A stretch of 64,000 nucleotides of DNA from Acanthosepion pharaonis (GCA_903632075.3 CAHIKZ030000582.1:1387501-1451500), one strand, 5' to 3'. Counted from the stretch's first letter, positions 46,612-61,876 are shown. The notes: generated by a model not told the origin, from the letters alone. Numbers and translations: made by a program.

Positions 46612-46735
46612 TTTATGTGTTATTTTTATAGATAAAATTATTTAAGTAAATGGTCTGTTTAGAATAAACAGTATTATTTACATTTAGTAGAGCATTTACG
46701 TAAATAATTGTATATATAAAAATAATGCATTCTCA
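46612..46735. mobile_element. Short derivative of the palindromic foldback family
   Basis: TTATTTAAGTAAATGGTCTG then TTTAGAATAAACAGTATTA mirrors 35380-35430, followed by an inverted half. The tRNA-like centre is missing. A TA array follows at 46739-46785. Confidence 0.55.

Positions 46736-46738
<3 letters not shown>

Positions 46739-46785
<47 letters not shown>
46739..46785. repeat. (TA)n
   Basis: About 23 TA units. Confidence 0.95.
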
Positions 46786-46793
<8 letters not shown>

Positions 46794-46864
46794 ATCATTC
46801 AGTTGGGGCCAAATCGAAATAAATCGAAAATAAATTTTAAATTTTTAATAAAGTGTATAGTAAC

Positions 46865-46980
46865 AATGTTCTTAAATGATCATAGCAACAATGGTCTTAA
46901 ATGATCATAGCAACAAAGTATTTAAATGATCTAGCAGCAAAGTACTTAAATGATCATAGCAGCAAAGTCCTTAAAAATTT
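46865..46980 (+). repeat. 25-bp tandem repeat, about 4.5 copies
   Basis: Unit resembles CTTAAATGATCATAGCAAC plus AATGGT. One copy lacks one base. Confidence 0.85.
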
Positions 46981-48431
46981 TAAATGAGAATTGTTAAAAT
47001 CTGCAATTTAAATAATCATTTAAACTCATAAAAATATACTCAAAATTCACATACCTTACCTTCTATGCATAACTGGTAAATATTTTGAATCTTACGGTGT
47101 TCATGCACAAAAATATACTAAAGAATCACATAAGTTACCTCCCTTGCGGTGATCACACACATAATCCACAGACATTAAAGTCCAGAAGATGATCTCGGAA
47201 GAGAATGAAAGTATTTGGAAAAATAAAAATTATTTTAAGGAAATATTTAGAATTTTTCTTGATCGATTTTTAATAGCTATCAAGAAATGTGGATTTGAAA
47301 GGATTACATTTAAAATAAACTTAGTACGTCTAAATTATTTAACCAAGCATCATGCGAACCTCTCTCTCATTTATATTTTTATATGTGATTTTTTTTCTAA
47401 TATGACATCTTTAATAAATTATATGTAATTTTTTTTAATTTTAAATTTTTTATATGTGAAATTGATTTCGAAATGTAATAATTTGGAATTTCATTCTATA
47501 TTTTAAATATTTTTCTAAATGTAATAATTTTTAAATTTTTGTCACATGTAATAATTTTAAATTTTTCTATATGTGGAATTTTCTTCTATATTTAATTGTT
47601 ATTATAATGCTTAATTGTTTTTGTATATTGAATTTAAATTTAATCCTTTACATAATTTTTAAATAATTAGAAAATTTGATATAATTTAAATTATAAACTT
47701 AGTATTTGAAAATTTCTTACTATTATATAGATATAATGTAATTGGTTATATTGAAATGAAATTAATATCTTCATAATTTACTTAATTCTTTTACTGAAAC
47801 TTTTATTATATAGTTAAAGATGTAGCATTGAATGGATTAATATTTAATAATTTTTAATAAATGTAATAATTTTAAGGTACATTCTTCTTCCTTGCACAGG
47901 TTTTGATAAGTGAAATTTATGTCAGTGTATATTTTCAAGCGTCCTGTTTATCTGTACTAAATGTAATAATTCCTGTTTAACCAAATGTAAGTCCTCTTTA
48001 AATTTGTAATTTTAAATTTTTTAAATGTAATAATTTTAAATTTTTTTAACCACATTAAGTCCCTCTTTATTTTTAATCCTCTTTATCTTTATAACTTCCT
48101 ACACTTTTATAGGCACATTCTTACTCCCTCTCTTTTTATTTTCTCCTTTTCTTTTTCCTTCTTTCCTTCCTTTCTTTACCTTTCACATTAACTGTGAAAA
48201 AAGCGGATTATTCATTTTAGTAAATGTATTTGCATTGACAAGTCTAGGAAAAAAATACTTTCCCATGGACGAAATGATCATCTGTATGATGTAATTCGTT
48301 TGGATCTCATTAACTTTAACTTATATGCTCTATAATAAAAATTATATTGAGCTCTCTTTTGTGGATCAGTTTTAATATTTTATATTAATAGGATTTTTTT
48401 ACACGGATTTTTTAAACTATCTATCTATCTA

Positions 48432-48436
<5 letters not shown>
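46981..48436. other. Extremely AT-rich, no gene
   Basis: From 47440 to 48060 the phrase ATGTAATAATTTTAAATTTT recurs in many diverged forms, suggesting an old AT satellite. A 79-aa frame at 47189-47428 lacks motifs. Confidence 0.5.
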
Positions 48437-48483
<47 letters not shown>

Positions 48484-48598
48484 TCTTTCTTTGTATTTCT
48501 TTTTAATAAATGTTCATAACAATAATTTAAATCCCTGACAATACAAAAAGCATGGACACACATCTATCTATCTATCTATCTTTTTATATTTATTTATA

Positions 48599-48633
<35 letters not shown>

Positions 48634-48716
48634 CAATATATATAAAGATAGATAGATAGATTATTCATTTGTGTCCATGCTCTTTTTATTTTTTGGAAAG
48701 GCATCATTTTATCTAT

Positions 48717-48767
<51 letters not shown>

Positions 48768-48861
48768 TAGATAGATAGATAGATAGATAGATGTGTGTGT
48801 CCATGCTCTTTTTTTTTGTCAGGCATCTTTCTTTGTTCATAACAATAAAATCCCTGACAAT

Positions 48862-48924
<63 letters not shown>

Positions 48925-49012
48925 AATATAAACATAGATGTGTGTGTCCATGCTTTTTTTTTTGTATTCTCAGGGATTTTATTGTTATGAACAAAGAAAG
49001 ATGCAAGGAAAT
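48437..49012. repeat. Nested inverted repeat with (TA)n and (GATA)n
   Basis: Outer arms 48481-48580 and about 48921-49005 are inverse complements (TCTTTCTTTG, TTCATAACAATAA, ATCCCTGACAATAC, AGCATGGACACAC). Two further copies of the GTGTCCATGCTC block lie inside (48671, 48798), one followed by a direct copy of the outer block. TA arrays at 48437-48480, 48606-48632, 48719-48765 and 48866-48920 separate them. Confidence 0.8.
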
Positions 49013-49471
49013 AAAGTGATTCATCAAGCTATTTGTGCTGTATTCTGGGATAAATTCTGAGGGAAGTTGTCTTGGAAAATCTATGACCTACTGAACAAAG
49101 ACGGTATACAGAAACGTCACGTAACGTTTCTGAGTCGTTTGTGTAATTGTATGGTAAATACAGACAAAAAGGGGTGGTGAAATTTCAAAGTTTGTTTCGA
49201 ACAGGAAGTCATTACGAGCAATAATCACTAATTTCCTGAAGAGGCACGGCCCATTAGACTTCAACAATCATAAAGTTAATGTTTGTTTATTTTTCCACAT
49301 AACTCTTAAAATTAATGCTTATTTTCAGGCCATAAATTTTGAAGACCAATATAAGAAAAAGCATTTAAAGTGAAATATTGAAATACTTACCATTTTTGAT
49401 GTGTGGAACACGTTGAAAATCAATACTGTCTACATGACTATAGCGAAGAAGCTTGTTAAACCTGCAAAGAA

Positions 49472-49472
<1 letters not shown>

Positions 49473-49512
<40 letters not shown>
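49473..49512. repeat. (AAT)n
   Basis: 13 units. Flank 49013-49470 has no recognisable gene. Confidence 0.95.
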
Positions 49513-49515
<3 letters not shown>

Positions 49516-49854
49516 CTATGAAAGTACAAGTATGAAATCGAAAAATGTGGCACGTGTGGACATCAGCAAATGCATTTGTAGTTATAGTCCACGGATTGAT
49601 TGAAAATGGTCCAATAAACACCTTGAAGGGATTCCTGGTAAAGGAATAGAGAAAAATGTACTCACATCTTCCTACTTATTTCTGTTTCCAAGATTTTAAA
49701 CCAAGGCTCACTAGAAGGGTTGAAAAGGCCCATTGTCACTATAAAGATTGATGCGTTAATTTTTGCTGTACCAAGAACTACATAAACCAACTGAAGATTA
49801 ACCCAATGAAACGTTTTATTTTTAGCCGTGAAAATACGTTTTCCTTAATACAGC

Positions 49855-50060
49855 ACCTGTCATGACTTGAACCAGCGCTTCGGAACTACGACCTTCGATT
49901 TTCACTGCTCTATGATCATAGGAAGATTTGGTGTGGATCGAAGCGGTCAGTAATCAACAACAAGCTTGGAAGAGAATCAGCATTCACCAGCGCAAATTTA
50001 ACCCCATGGTTAAAACGTCGTTCTAAATCCGTGAGTACCGGACCATTAAATAATCGTTAC
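49855..50060 (-). mobile_element. Possible tRNA-derived SINE-like segment
   Basis: The minus strand at 49915-49863 has ATAGAGCAGTGAAAATCGAA (box A-like) and GCGCTGGTTCAAGTCATG (box B-like) at near-tRNA spacing. No acceptor stem closes. Tentative. Confidence 0.3.
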
Positions 50061-50536
50061 ACCACTGGGTGTATGCAGCGAAGGGTGTTATATACCCACA
50101 ATTTTATAATTTTAATAACTACATAGGTTTTACTTAATAAATTCGCATCGATTAACAGCCCTTAAAAAGCGCCATCAAAAATTTAATTACATAGACCAGA
50201 ACTCAATAATATTATAGATCATATTAATGAAAACAGGAAAAATATTCGAAAATATGACGAAATTTTTTCAGTAGTTTGCGAATATAAAACAAATCAGTAC
50301 AAATATAGTTATGATTTTACATGCGATTTCGTTTATTATATCTTCCGTATTTATAAAAAAATTCGTATTGTATTAATTAATGTAATCTACATATAGCCGT
50401 AATAATATTTTGAAATATATAAATACAATACTGGTTAAAGAAAAGGTTAAATATAATGTTGATTTAAGTTGTATACTCTTTTGTTTTCGGATGCCAACCA
50501 GAGACCTATGGCCAGAAATGGTATCATGATATTTTT

Positions 50537-50604
50537 CACCTAGCATTTAATATCACCTAGCATTTCATTTCCCCTAGCATTTAATTTCGCGTAGCATTTA
50601 ATGT
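50537..50604 (+). repeat. 17-bp tandem repeat, four copies
   Basis: Unit CACCTAGCATTTAATAT with small changes at 50537, 50554, 50571 and 50588. Confidence 0.9.
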
Positions 50605-51535
50605 ATTTTTATACTTTGGTTAAAGAAATGTGTTTCTTGCAGAAAAATTATAAGAGAGAGTATGACAATTATTTTCATAAAATTAAATATTTTTTACAGT
50701 TTCTTTATATCAACCATGAAATAAAAAAAGGTATCAGTTAGGCTTATTTTTAAGACATTTGTTAATTTCGATAAAATTTGAGATAACGTAATGGTGTCTC
50801 GATTTCTTCCGGAAGAAAAGGAAAACGAAAAACTGCGCCAAAAAAAAAAAAAAATTAAAAAAACGAAAAAAGAAATCATTAATGAAAAATAAAGTGGTTG
50901 CAGTTTAAGATCAGTTTACAATAAAACAAAATCTAATTTGGCTGTTTTCTGAAATTAAATTGAACAAAATATCTGAGCAGACACCGATATGAATTCAAGT
51001 GATCCAACCATGCAAATTTATACAAGAGACACTGGATAGAAATAACAATGAAAGACGGATAACCTACAGAATTGACTGTCCCGACGAATATCGTTCGAAT
51101 GATTCAAGATAATGCTGAACACCTTCTGATCGTCAGGGCATCTGACTAGTGCAATTATACTTAATAGTGACAGGGTGGAAATAAAGCAACCTAGTCATTT
51201 TGAACGATCCAACGTTGTGGGATAGAAACAGATTTGCCAAGGCTAAAGACACTGACATCTCCTCCCAATGAGGAGTTTTAAATTTACAGCTATGGAAGGT
51301 GACGTTAAAATTGAAAAAAAAAAACAAAAAAAACAAAAAAAAACAAAAACAATGTAAGATGGTGGTGCTTACAATTCAGTAACACATCATTTTTTAAATG
51401 ACTCTCTTCCCCTCACACAACCTCTCTCTATATAAAGAAAGGCTAAATAAAAATGCACAAAACAACTTACATAAAACATAAAATGAAAATGTACAGCAAG
51501 TTAAGATAAAATTACCCGAAATACTGACCCTCTGC

Positions 51536-51585
<50 letters not shown>

Positions 51586-52258
51586 GATCTAATTCAGATA
51601 TTATTTTAATATTCATGATCATTTATGAGAACATATGAATTAAAGATTATTTTTTCTCTGTCTTAATTAATTAATTTAAGCATTAATTTCTTTTTTTTCA
51701 GAATATAGAATAAATTAAATGTAATAAGCTTGGAAACACATCGCTAGTTCAAATATTGAATATTTGAAATTTGTTGTTTACATTTTTCATATAAAATGGC
51801 GGCCCGATAGGTCGATGAGTACTATTTTATTTTTTAAATCTAGAAAGGTTTTTTTATATATTGAATTTAATTTTCCTTTTAATAATAGCTTTACCATTAT
51901 CTTTCAAACAGAGCTAATGTCCGAAGAAGACATCATGACGATGTATATTTCTATATATCACGAATGTAAAACCATAAGATGCTTTATAAATTGTTAAAAT
52001 TTCCAAATGTCCTCCAATAGTTTGAGAATTACTAATTAAAAACGTCACTATAGGCGTTATCATGTGCTGTGATTTCTGTGTGTTTAAAAAAATATTTCTC
52101 GACGTTCCCTCGTTTAGTGGAACGAATTTTAAATTACTTACGGGTGACGTCATTTACAGCGGTTAAACGGAAATATACGTGAATTCTTTTTAGTCGGAAA
52201 TTGGAAAATATTTGTCAGCCTTTTTGTTGGTATTGTTTAACAAGACGTCTTACAAAAC
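50605..52258. other. No recognisable gene; (TA)n at 51541-51582
   Basis: Poly-A rich patches (50840-50870, 51310-51350). Short frames without motifs. Confidence 0.45.
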
Positions 52259-52261
52259 ACC

Positions 52262-52335
<74 letters not shown>

Positions 52336-52341
52336 AATGCA

Positions 52342-52386
<45 letters not shown>
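52259..52386. repeat. (CA)n(TA)n...(TA)n
   Basis: CA 52259-52280, TA 52281-52332, TA 52350-52386. Confidence 0.95.
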
Positions 52387-52387
<1 letters not shown>

Positions 52388-52456
52388 CCGAGAAAAATAA
52401 CGGCACACGTGGCCTGACGATTGCATATAGCATGAAACAGACTGTCGCCTCTAAGT

Positions 52457-52541
52457 GTTGACTTCTATGTTCACTTTTATATTTACACACGCTCTATCTC
52501 CGATATTGAGCACTTTATCCCATAAATATAGCACACCTTAA
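52457..52541 (-). repeat. Dispersed repeat R, copy 2
   Basis: Reverse complement of 16073-16165. Its 5' side (52390-52456) may also belong to the unit. Flanked by TA/TG arrays. Confidence 0.6.
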
Positions 52542-52554
52542 GACGATATATCTT

Positions 52555-52725
52555 ATATATATATATGTATATATGTGTGTGTGTGTGTGTTTGTACATAT
52601 ACATATATACATATATGTGTATATATATATTACATATACACATATATATGTATATATACTTATATATTTATATATATATATACGTACACATACATAGATA
52701 TATATACACGTGCATACACATATTT

Positions 52726-52756
<31 letters not shown>

Positions 52757-52757
52757 T

Positions 52758-52793
<36 letters not shown>

Positions 52794-52797
52794 GTAT
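52555..52797. repeat. Mixed (TA)/(TG)/(CATA)/(CA)n tract
   Basis: Alternating pyrimidine-purine for almost 240 bp, ending in long CA runs (52728-52790). Confidence 0.95.
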
Positions 52798-52798
52798 A

Positions 52799-53267
52799 CT
52801 AGCAGTAGAGACCGGCGTTGCCCGGGGATGTAACAGTAAGAGATAGATCAAGTAACGACCATCATAAAGACTGAAAAATAAAATTGACAAAGATTATTGT
52901 TTAAGGTTGACGGACACGCATGTCTTAATTAGTTTCTTTTTTTTTTACGAATTGGTCAAACCCAAACTCAAACAAAAACATTGTTTTCAATCGTTATGAG
53001 TCTACCGATTGAATAGAATTTTATTATAAACAATTGTCTTGTAAATGGAATTTTTAAAGCATTCTGAATATAAAAATAAAGAAAAAATTGTGCAAGACAA
53101 TAAGAAATACTACCTGCCAAAAAAGTGAAGTTTTGCTGAAATCGGTTGAAAAATGTAGAAAATCCGATTCCATATATAAACGAACACACACACACACACT
53201 CACGCACGCACGCGCACACACACACACACTCACACACACACAAACAACCTGGGTTTTATAATAAGTA
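52799..53267 (+). mobile_element. CA-tailed SINE/HINE-like repeat, full-length copy
   Basis: Starts CTAGCAGTAGAGACCGGCGT and TGCCCGGGG, ends with CA-rich DNA and CTGGGTTTTATAATAAGTAT. The conserved 3' third has TTGCTGAAATCGGTTGAAAA and ATATATAAACGAACACAC. Two more copies follow (53268-53518, 55143-55412). This layout (short G/C head, microsatellite before a fixed end) is known from non-autonomous elements in molluscs and insects. The class (SINE versus Helitron-related) is not settled. Confidence 0.6.
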
Positions 53268-53518
53268 TAACTCGATATGAGTTGTCCCCTTTTATTAAAA
53301 TGCCTCTTAATCGTGTTTTCAAATTGATTTCATGCAAAAACAATTGTGTTTTTCCAATTTTTGGCGCTGTCAGAACCACCGCAAAGTAATTTTACGTAGT
53401 CCTGTGAAATTTTGTTGAAATCGGTTGAAAATGTCGGAAATCCCATCCAATATATAAACGAACAGACACACACACACACACAGACACACACACACAAACT
53501 GGGTTTTATAATAAGTAT
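53268..53518 (+). mobile_element. CA-tailed repeat, 5'-truncated copy 2
   Basis: Joined directly behind copy 1. Contains GAGTTGTCCCC, TCGTGTTTTCAAATTGATTT, GGCGCTGTCAGAACCACCG, the GAAATCGGTTGAAA block, CA run and the same GGGTTTTATAATAAGTAT end. Confidence 0.65.
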
Positions 53519-55142
53519 GATATGTTTTTTTTTATTAAAGTCATGGCAGAAATAGTTTTTTATATTTATTAACACCCCCATAACTAATTTTATGAAAAAC
53601 TCTACAAATTCGAGACCATCGGTTTTAGTGATTACAATAGTTAAAAGCACAAGGCTTTGAAGAATGCAAATCATGTATTTTTTTTTTTTTTTTTTTTGGC
53701 CAACGTACCTGAAAATCAGCTGTGAATTGTAACATACAAAACTCAATAAAACAAATATATTATTAAGTTTCAAATGCTTTTATTTGTTTTAATTTGTTTT
53801 TATGAATATGGACAATATTTTCTGGAAGCAAAAAATTTTTTCAATGAAAATTGAATTTTTAATACAATTATTTCTTATTTCTTTAATTTTAAAAAGATTT
53901 TTAAAAAATGCTTAAATTGAATTTTAAAAAATATTTTAACATTAGTTAAATGCAACATCAACCTTTCAAAATGTCCCTGTGAGATTGTCATTGTCTAGCG
54001 CTTTGAAAATTGTATAATTTGGACCAATCAGATTAGCCATGGTAATTAGAAATGTAATTTCTGTGTTTATAGTCGGACAGTAATTATCAAGTACAGAAGA
54101 CCAACCAGAATACAATTTAGTTGCATTATTTGAGTTCAGCATTGTTCTCCGCTGTTAAGCCCTTTACTTTTGCGAAACACGTATGGAGAAGTTAATTTGA
54201 GTTTTCAATTTCAACTGAGAAGGGTACCTACAAGTAACAGTATTATCTTATGAAATTTAACTACTGCTAAACTTTAATTTATATGATCTTATTTTTATAT
54301 TAATCTCAGTTATGACATTTTTCCATAAATGAAATATCAAAATTAATAATAAAATGAATGGAAATACAAATAACACAGTAAAATGTAATAAATGTACATA
54401 AAATTATAGTATTTTATGTACACTCCTGATAAAATTTCATAAGAAAGGTACCTAAATTAATTAGATACCTTTTTCTTATGAAATTTAATCTCACTATTAA
54501 CAGTCTTATTTTTTAATTTCTTTATATTTTCCATAAAGCATCGTAAACGTAAAAATGAAAGCTAAGTACAAAAAAAAAAATAAAAAAATAAAAAATTAGA
54601 GCGCTGAAAGTTTTCTTTAAAAGTAACGAGGTAAATAATTTGTTTACTTAAATAATTTCACTTCCTTCCATCCGTAGAAAGAATTACCCTCCCGTAAGTT
54701 ATCTAAACGTTATGAATGTGCCTTTCGTCAATCGTCAAGCGACGCGAAAGGTTATGACCTGCTTTGCTTTATTTTCAAATTACATTTTTTCGGCGCAGAA
54801 GCTAAGTTAAGCTTGGTTCAAAATATTTTAAATAAACAGTATAATATCTGTTTTTATTAAAATCAGTTTTGAAAAAATGATAATTGATTTTTAAAAGAAT
54901 ATCAAAGTAAGATTTTAATCTTTTTTATCAAATCGAAAAAAATGATTAAAAATGATAGATTATCTGTCCTTTTGTTTGACCAAAAAAAAAAACAATATTT
55001 TTAACGAAAATTTCAGACGTGCTAGGAACGATTAAAAAATGTAAAAAAATACCCCCAAAATACTTCGATCTTTCCTCTTTAATAATAATATGAACATTAG
55101 ACGATCAAATTTTGTTTTCGTCAAGTTCGGCGTCTTTTTCAT
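53519..55142. other. AT-rich, no gene
   Basis: Poly-T at 53678-53697. A CCAATCAGATTAG box lies near 54025. Contains the hairpin of the next entry. Confidence 0.45.
54432..54486. repeat. Hairpin, ~20-bp arms
   Basis: AAATTTCATAAGAAAGGTAC faces GATACCTTTTTCTTATGAAA across an 11-nt AT loop. TTATGAAATTTAA also occurs at 54247, so the arm is a small dispersed motif. Confidence 0.65.
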
Positions 55143-55412
55143 CATGCTATGCTCTTTTGTTTACATTTTCGTGGGTGAGTTGTCCCCCTTTCATTCTCAC
55201 GATGTGTTTTAATCGTGTTTTCAAATTGATTTTCTTAAAAAACAACTGTGTTTTTCCCATTTTCGGCGCCGTTAGAACCACCAAAAGGTAATTTTATGTA
55301 GTCCTGTGAAGTTTTGTTGAAATCGGCTAAAAAATGTAGGAAATTCGATCCAACATATAAACGTTACAGACACACACACACACACACACAACCTGCGTTT
55401 TATAATAAGTAA
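55143..55412 (+). mobile_element. CA-tailed repeat, copy 3
   Basis: Parallels copy 2 block by block (GAGTTGTCCCCCTTTCATT, GGCGCCGTTAGAACCACC, GAAATCGGCTAAAAAATG, CA run, GCGTTTTATAATAAGTA). Confidence 0.65.
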
Positions 55413-55712
55413 GATATATTATGTCTTTATCATTGAGATGAGACATTATGATTATATACATTATTTATATTACTCAGACTGTTGTCCTCGTCTTCATTGC
55501 CGTATTCCCAAACTTTTGGCTGTTCTACGCTCCGGCTTCCTTCAGATGATTGAAATTTCGAACTGAACCCTTTATTTCATCCACCGATGTATAGTGTTCT
55601 AGTTCCACGTCTCCCGCCTTCTTAGGATGTCTGAATTATTTCCGTTTAACTCCAAACACCGAAGCGTTGCGTATATGTCAATTAGGATGGGAATAACAGT
55701 CTAAATAATGTA

Positions 55713-55717
<5 letters not shown>

Positions 55718-55752
<35 letters not shown>
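55718..55752. repeat. (TA)n
   Basis: About 17 TA units. 55413-55717 and 55753-56756 hold no recognisable gene. The opposing frames at 55837-56028 and 55912-56208 lack motifs. Confidence 0.9.
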
Positions 55753-55754
<2 letters not shown>

Positions 55755-56756
55755 AACACATTTCAAAACGCGACACTGTTTATAGTTTATTTAATACCTT
55801 ATTTTTCTACTTTCTATTACAGAAAAGGAATTCCTATTACTGTATAGCGATTCCTATTAGAAAGGAAATGGAAAAATCAGATAAAACAACTGCTGGCATG
55901 TAAATAAAAATATGACCAATTTTATGAATTCCACGTTTCATTACGTGGCGTCTTTTTCCTACAACTTCAGGTTTTCTGCATTCATATGGTGTTCTTCCGC
56001 GAGCGCGGCAACCATTACAACAAAACAATGCAGATTAAGTATTCAACTACCATTCCATTTAGTGGCAAATCCTATAGACAATAGAAAGAGAAGAGAAACA
56101 AAACTAACAATGAACGCTTCTTTACGAAAGGGAAATCAAAATGGCCTTTGTGTTCATCGATTTTCAAAGTATTACCTTAAGATAATCCGATTTCGAGGAT
56201 TCTCCTAATTACATGTATTTCGAGATAACAGCCAAAGTTTCAGGCCCTTTGCACCGATCCTTTTCACATTGAATGGCAAATTGTATTTTATTTGACGTAA
56301 ATACCATTAGAAACACCTCTGAAACATATGGTTTTATCCTGTGAATGAACAAAGTAATATTTAATGTGACCAGAAAATCGATTTTTATTTAATTGCATTT
56401 CCGATAGACAATATGTAATTGCTGCTGCTGCTGGTAGAATAAACTAAGGATCGTTATCCTGGAGCTCTAGCTACATTCTGGACCCTTGCAGTTTAATCTT
56501 CGAATAAGTTGTTTGATTCATGATTATTTACAAAAAGATGTGCCTACTTGCAGAATGAAAATAATAATAATAAGTTTTTTTTTCTTTCTCAGTCTAGACA
56601 CGAACGACGGAAAATCATCATCATCCAAGTATTCGTCTTTGCAATGCCGGATGCAGCACTAATAATTATTTATTATTTAAGACATAAATTGAAACATAAC
56701 TGTTCATAAGAATAGTTTCAAATTTCCATAAGGTATTTTTTTCCCATTATTTAATG

Positions 56757-56846
56757 TTTAATTAAAAAAGCTGAAAGTAAACGTGATCAGATTGTCGCAT
56801 TGAAAATGGCTGGTATTATGAACGGTGATACGATAAATGAGGTTTT
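56757..56846 (+). pseudogene. Possible transposase N-terminal remnant
   Basis: KKAESKRDQIVALKMAGIMN followed by GDTINEV resembles the first helix-turn-helix of Tc1-like transposases (RDQIVALK-AG). It dissolves into a poly-T run at 56842. Short and tentative. Confidence 0.35.
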
Positions 56847-59462
<2,616 letters not shown>

Positions 59463-61250
59463 ATATGCATCTATCTACTGACATTATTTCATTGTTCGAA
59501 GTGTTGTCCTCATCTTTATCGCCATATTCGCGACGCTCTTCATATTCATCTATGCAACTATTTCTTTGGCTCATCAAAGCTATGTATCTGTCGTACGATG
59601 TTCATGTTCATCTATGTATCTGTCTTAATCTCTTCTTATTTATATATGTAGCTATGTGTATTACACTCTTCATACTCGTCTGACTGAAGCTATTAATATC
59701 CATCTATATATCTATGTCTCACACTATTCTTTTTCATATATGTATATGTCTGGCATTATGCTTACCATATTCTTCTCTGTATCTATCTGTTTTAAGCTCT
59801 TATTTATCTATATATCTATCTGTTTTACGTTCTTCCTATTCGTCTATGCATCTGTCTTTAGTTCTTCATATTCCTCTGTAGCTATCTGCCTTACGATATT
59901 CTTATTCATCTATGCATATGTCTGCCTTACGCTCTCCGTATTCATCTATTTATCTATCTGCCTCAGGCACTTCTCATTTATCTATGTACATATGTGTCTT
60001 ACGCTCGTCATATTCGTCTATGTATCTGACTTAAGCTCTTCATATTCATCTATGCATATATCTGTCGTAATCTACTCTTATTCATCTATGTATTTTTCGT
60101 CTTACTCTTTCCATATTCATCTATATGTCTATGTGTCTTAAAATATTCTTACTTATTTAGGTATCTATCATTCTTACAATCGCAATATTCATCTATGTGT
60201 CTATCTTTCTTAAGCTATTCTTATACATCTATGTATCTATCTGCCTTACACTCTCCATTTTATTCAATGTATTTGTCTTAAGTGCTTCTTATTTATCTAT
60301 ATATCTATCTATATTATGCTCTTCATATTCGTGTATGTATCTGTCTTAATCTCTTCATATTCAAATATGTACCTATCTGTCTTATGCTAGTCTTATTCTT
60401 ATGCACCAATCTGACTTAAGCTGTCATTATTTATCTATGTATCTATCTAGCCTCAGCTATTCTTCTTCATCCACGTATCAATATGTATTACGCTATCCAT
60501 ATTCATCCCTGTATCTATGTCTTAACCTCTTTACATTTATCTATATATCTATCTGTATTAAACTATACTTATTCATCGATGTATCTATCTGTATTACTCT
60601 CTCCATATTAATCTATATATCTATCTCTTTTAAGCTCTTCTTGTTTATCTGTGTATCTATCTGTTTTACGCTCTTCATATTCGTCTACGCATCTGTCTTA
60701 ATCACTTCACATTCATCTATATATCTATCTGCCTTACGATAATCTTATTCCTCTATATATCTGTCTGTAGTAAGCACTTCTCATTTATCTATGTAGCTAT
60801 GTATCTTACGCTCGTCATATTCGTCTATGTATCTGACTTAAGCTCTTCATATACATCTATGCATATATCTGTCGTAATCTACTCTTATTCCTCTACGTAT
60901 TAATCGTCTTAGGCTTTCCATATTCATCTATATATCTTTCTGTCTTAAGCTATTCTTTAATCTAGGTATCTATCACTCTTACACTCTCCATATTCATCAA
61001 TTTATCGGTCTTATTTATCTATGTATCTGTCTTATTTATCTATATATCTATCTATATTATGCTCTTCATATTCGTGTATGTATCTGTCTTAATCTCTTCA
61101 TATTCATCTATGTAACTATCTGACTTAAGCTGTCATTATTCATCGATGTATCTATCTGCATTACGCTCTCCATATTCATCTATATATCTCTTTTAATCTC
61201 TTTTTATTTATCTATGTAAATATCTATATTATGCTTTTCATATTCATCGA
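59463..61250 (+). repeat. 36-bp minisatellite, about 50 units, with higher-order structure
   Basis: Unit TCTGTCTTAAGCTCTTCATA plus TTCATCTATGTATCTA, with 32-bp variants lacking TCTG. Blocks recur at longer range: 59971 onwards matches 60778 onwards (offset 807), and 60288 onwards matches 61031 onwards (offset 743). Open frames of 161 and 113 aa arise because 36 is divisible by three. They read 12-residue repeats and have no other support. Confidence 0.9.
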
Positions 61251-61394
61251 TATTTCTGCTTCTGCTTGCAGTTGGTTCATATATGGTCATGTTGTCGAAT
61301 ATTGAACCTGGTCGCACCAGTTTTCTTGAGGCTGTTACAGTGTAAACATGGCCACTTCGCTAGCAGTGTGCCCCCAAGGAGTAAGAAAAATCCG

Positions 61395-61640
61395 TGATGC
61401 AGAGAACATATTACCTCATCGCTGATAAATTACCTGTTAGCCATTACCATCTCGCACACTTTTTGTATCATCTCGTCAGTAGTGGAGGTTGACGGGCGTC
61501 TTGCGCTTTCTCCGTGCGTTACAATGGTCCGGCCATTTTTAAACTTCTCGATGCAATCATCCGCGCTCCTAAGCGGTAGGGCACTGTCGCTGTTTTATGT
61601 AAATTCTCCATCAGGTCTCATGAATATAATGGAAGTATGT
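61395..61640 (-). mobile_element. Mariner transposase N-terminal relic
   Basis: The minus strand reads DDCIEKFKNGRTIVTHGESA, RRPSTSTTDEMIQKVCEMVM and ANR followed by a stop, then FISDEV. This is the helix-turn-helix region of classical mariner transposases (EKF-NGRTSV..GRPSTSTTDE). The catalytic part is absent or unrecognisable. It is a different family from the copies at 5, 15 and 22 kb. Confidence 0.65.
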
Positions 61641-61685
61641 TCATGAAATGTAGAACAAATCAACATCTAAGTTAACTAATTTATT

Positions 61686-61688
<3 letters not shown>

Positions 61689-61747
<59 letters not shown>

Positions 61748-61812
61748 TTGGATTGATCTCTATCTCTGATATTGAGCGCTTTCTGATAAGTACCACGCAT
61801 ATAATATATAAA

Positions 61813-61866
<54 letters not shown>

Positions 61867-61876
61867 CACACATTTT

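Noticed and set aside
55837..56208. Opposing frames of 63 and 98 residues in less AT-rich DNA
   Set aside because: Overlap on opposite strands, lack motifs, and have no splice or promoter evidence. A host exon cannot be excluded but cannot be supported.
59656..60742. 161- and 113-residue frames
   Set aside because: Created by the 36-bp minisatellite. No start context, no domain, and neighbouring units contain stops.
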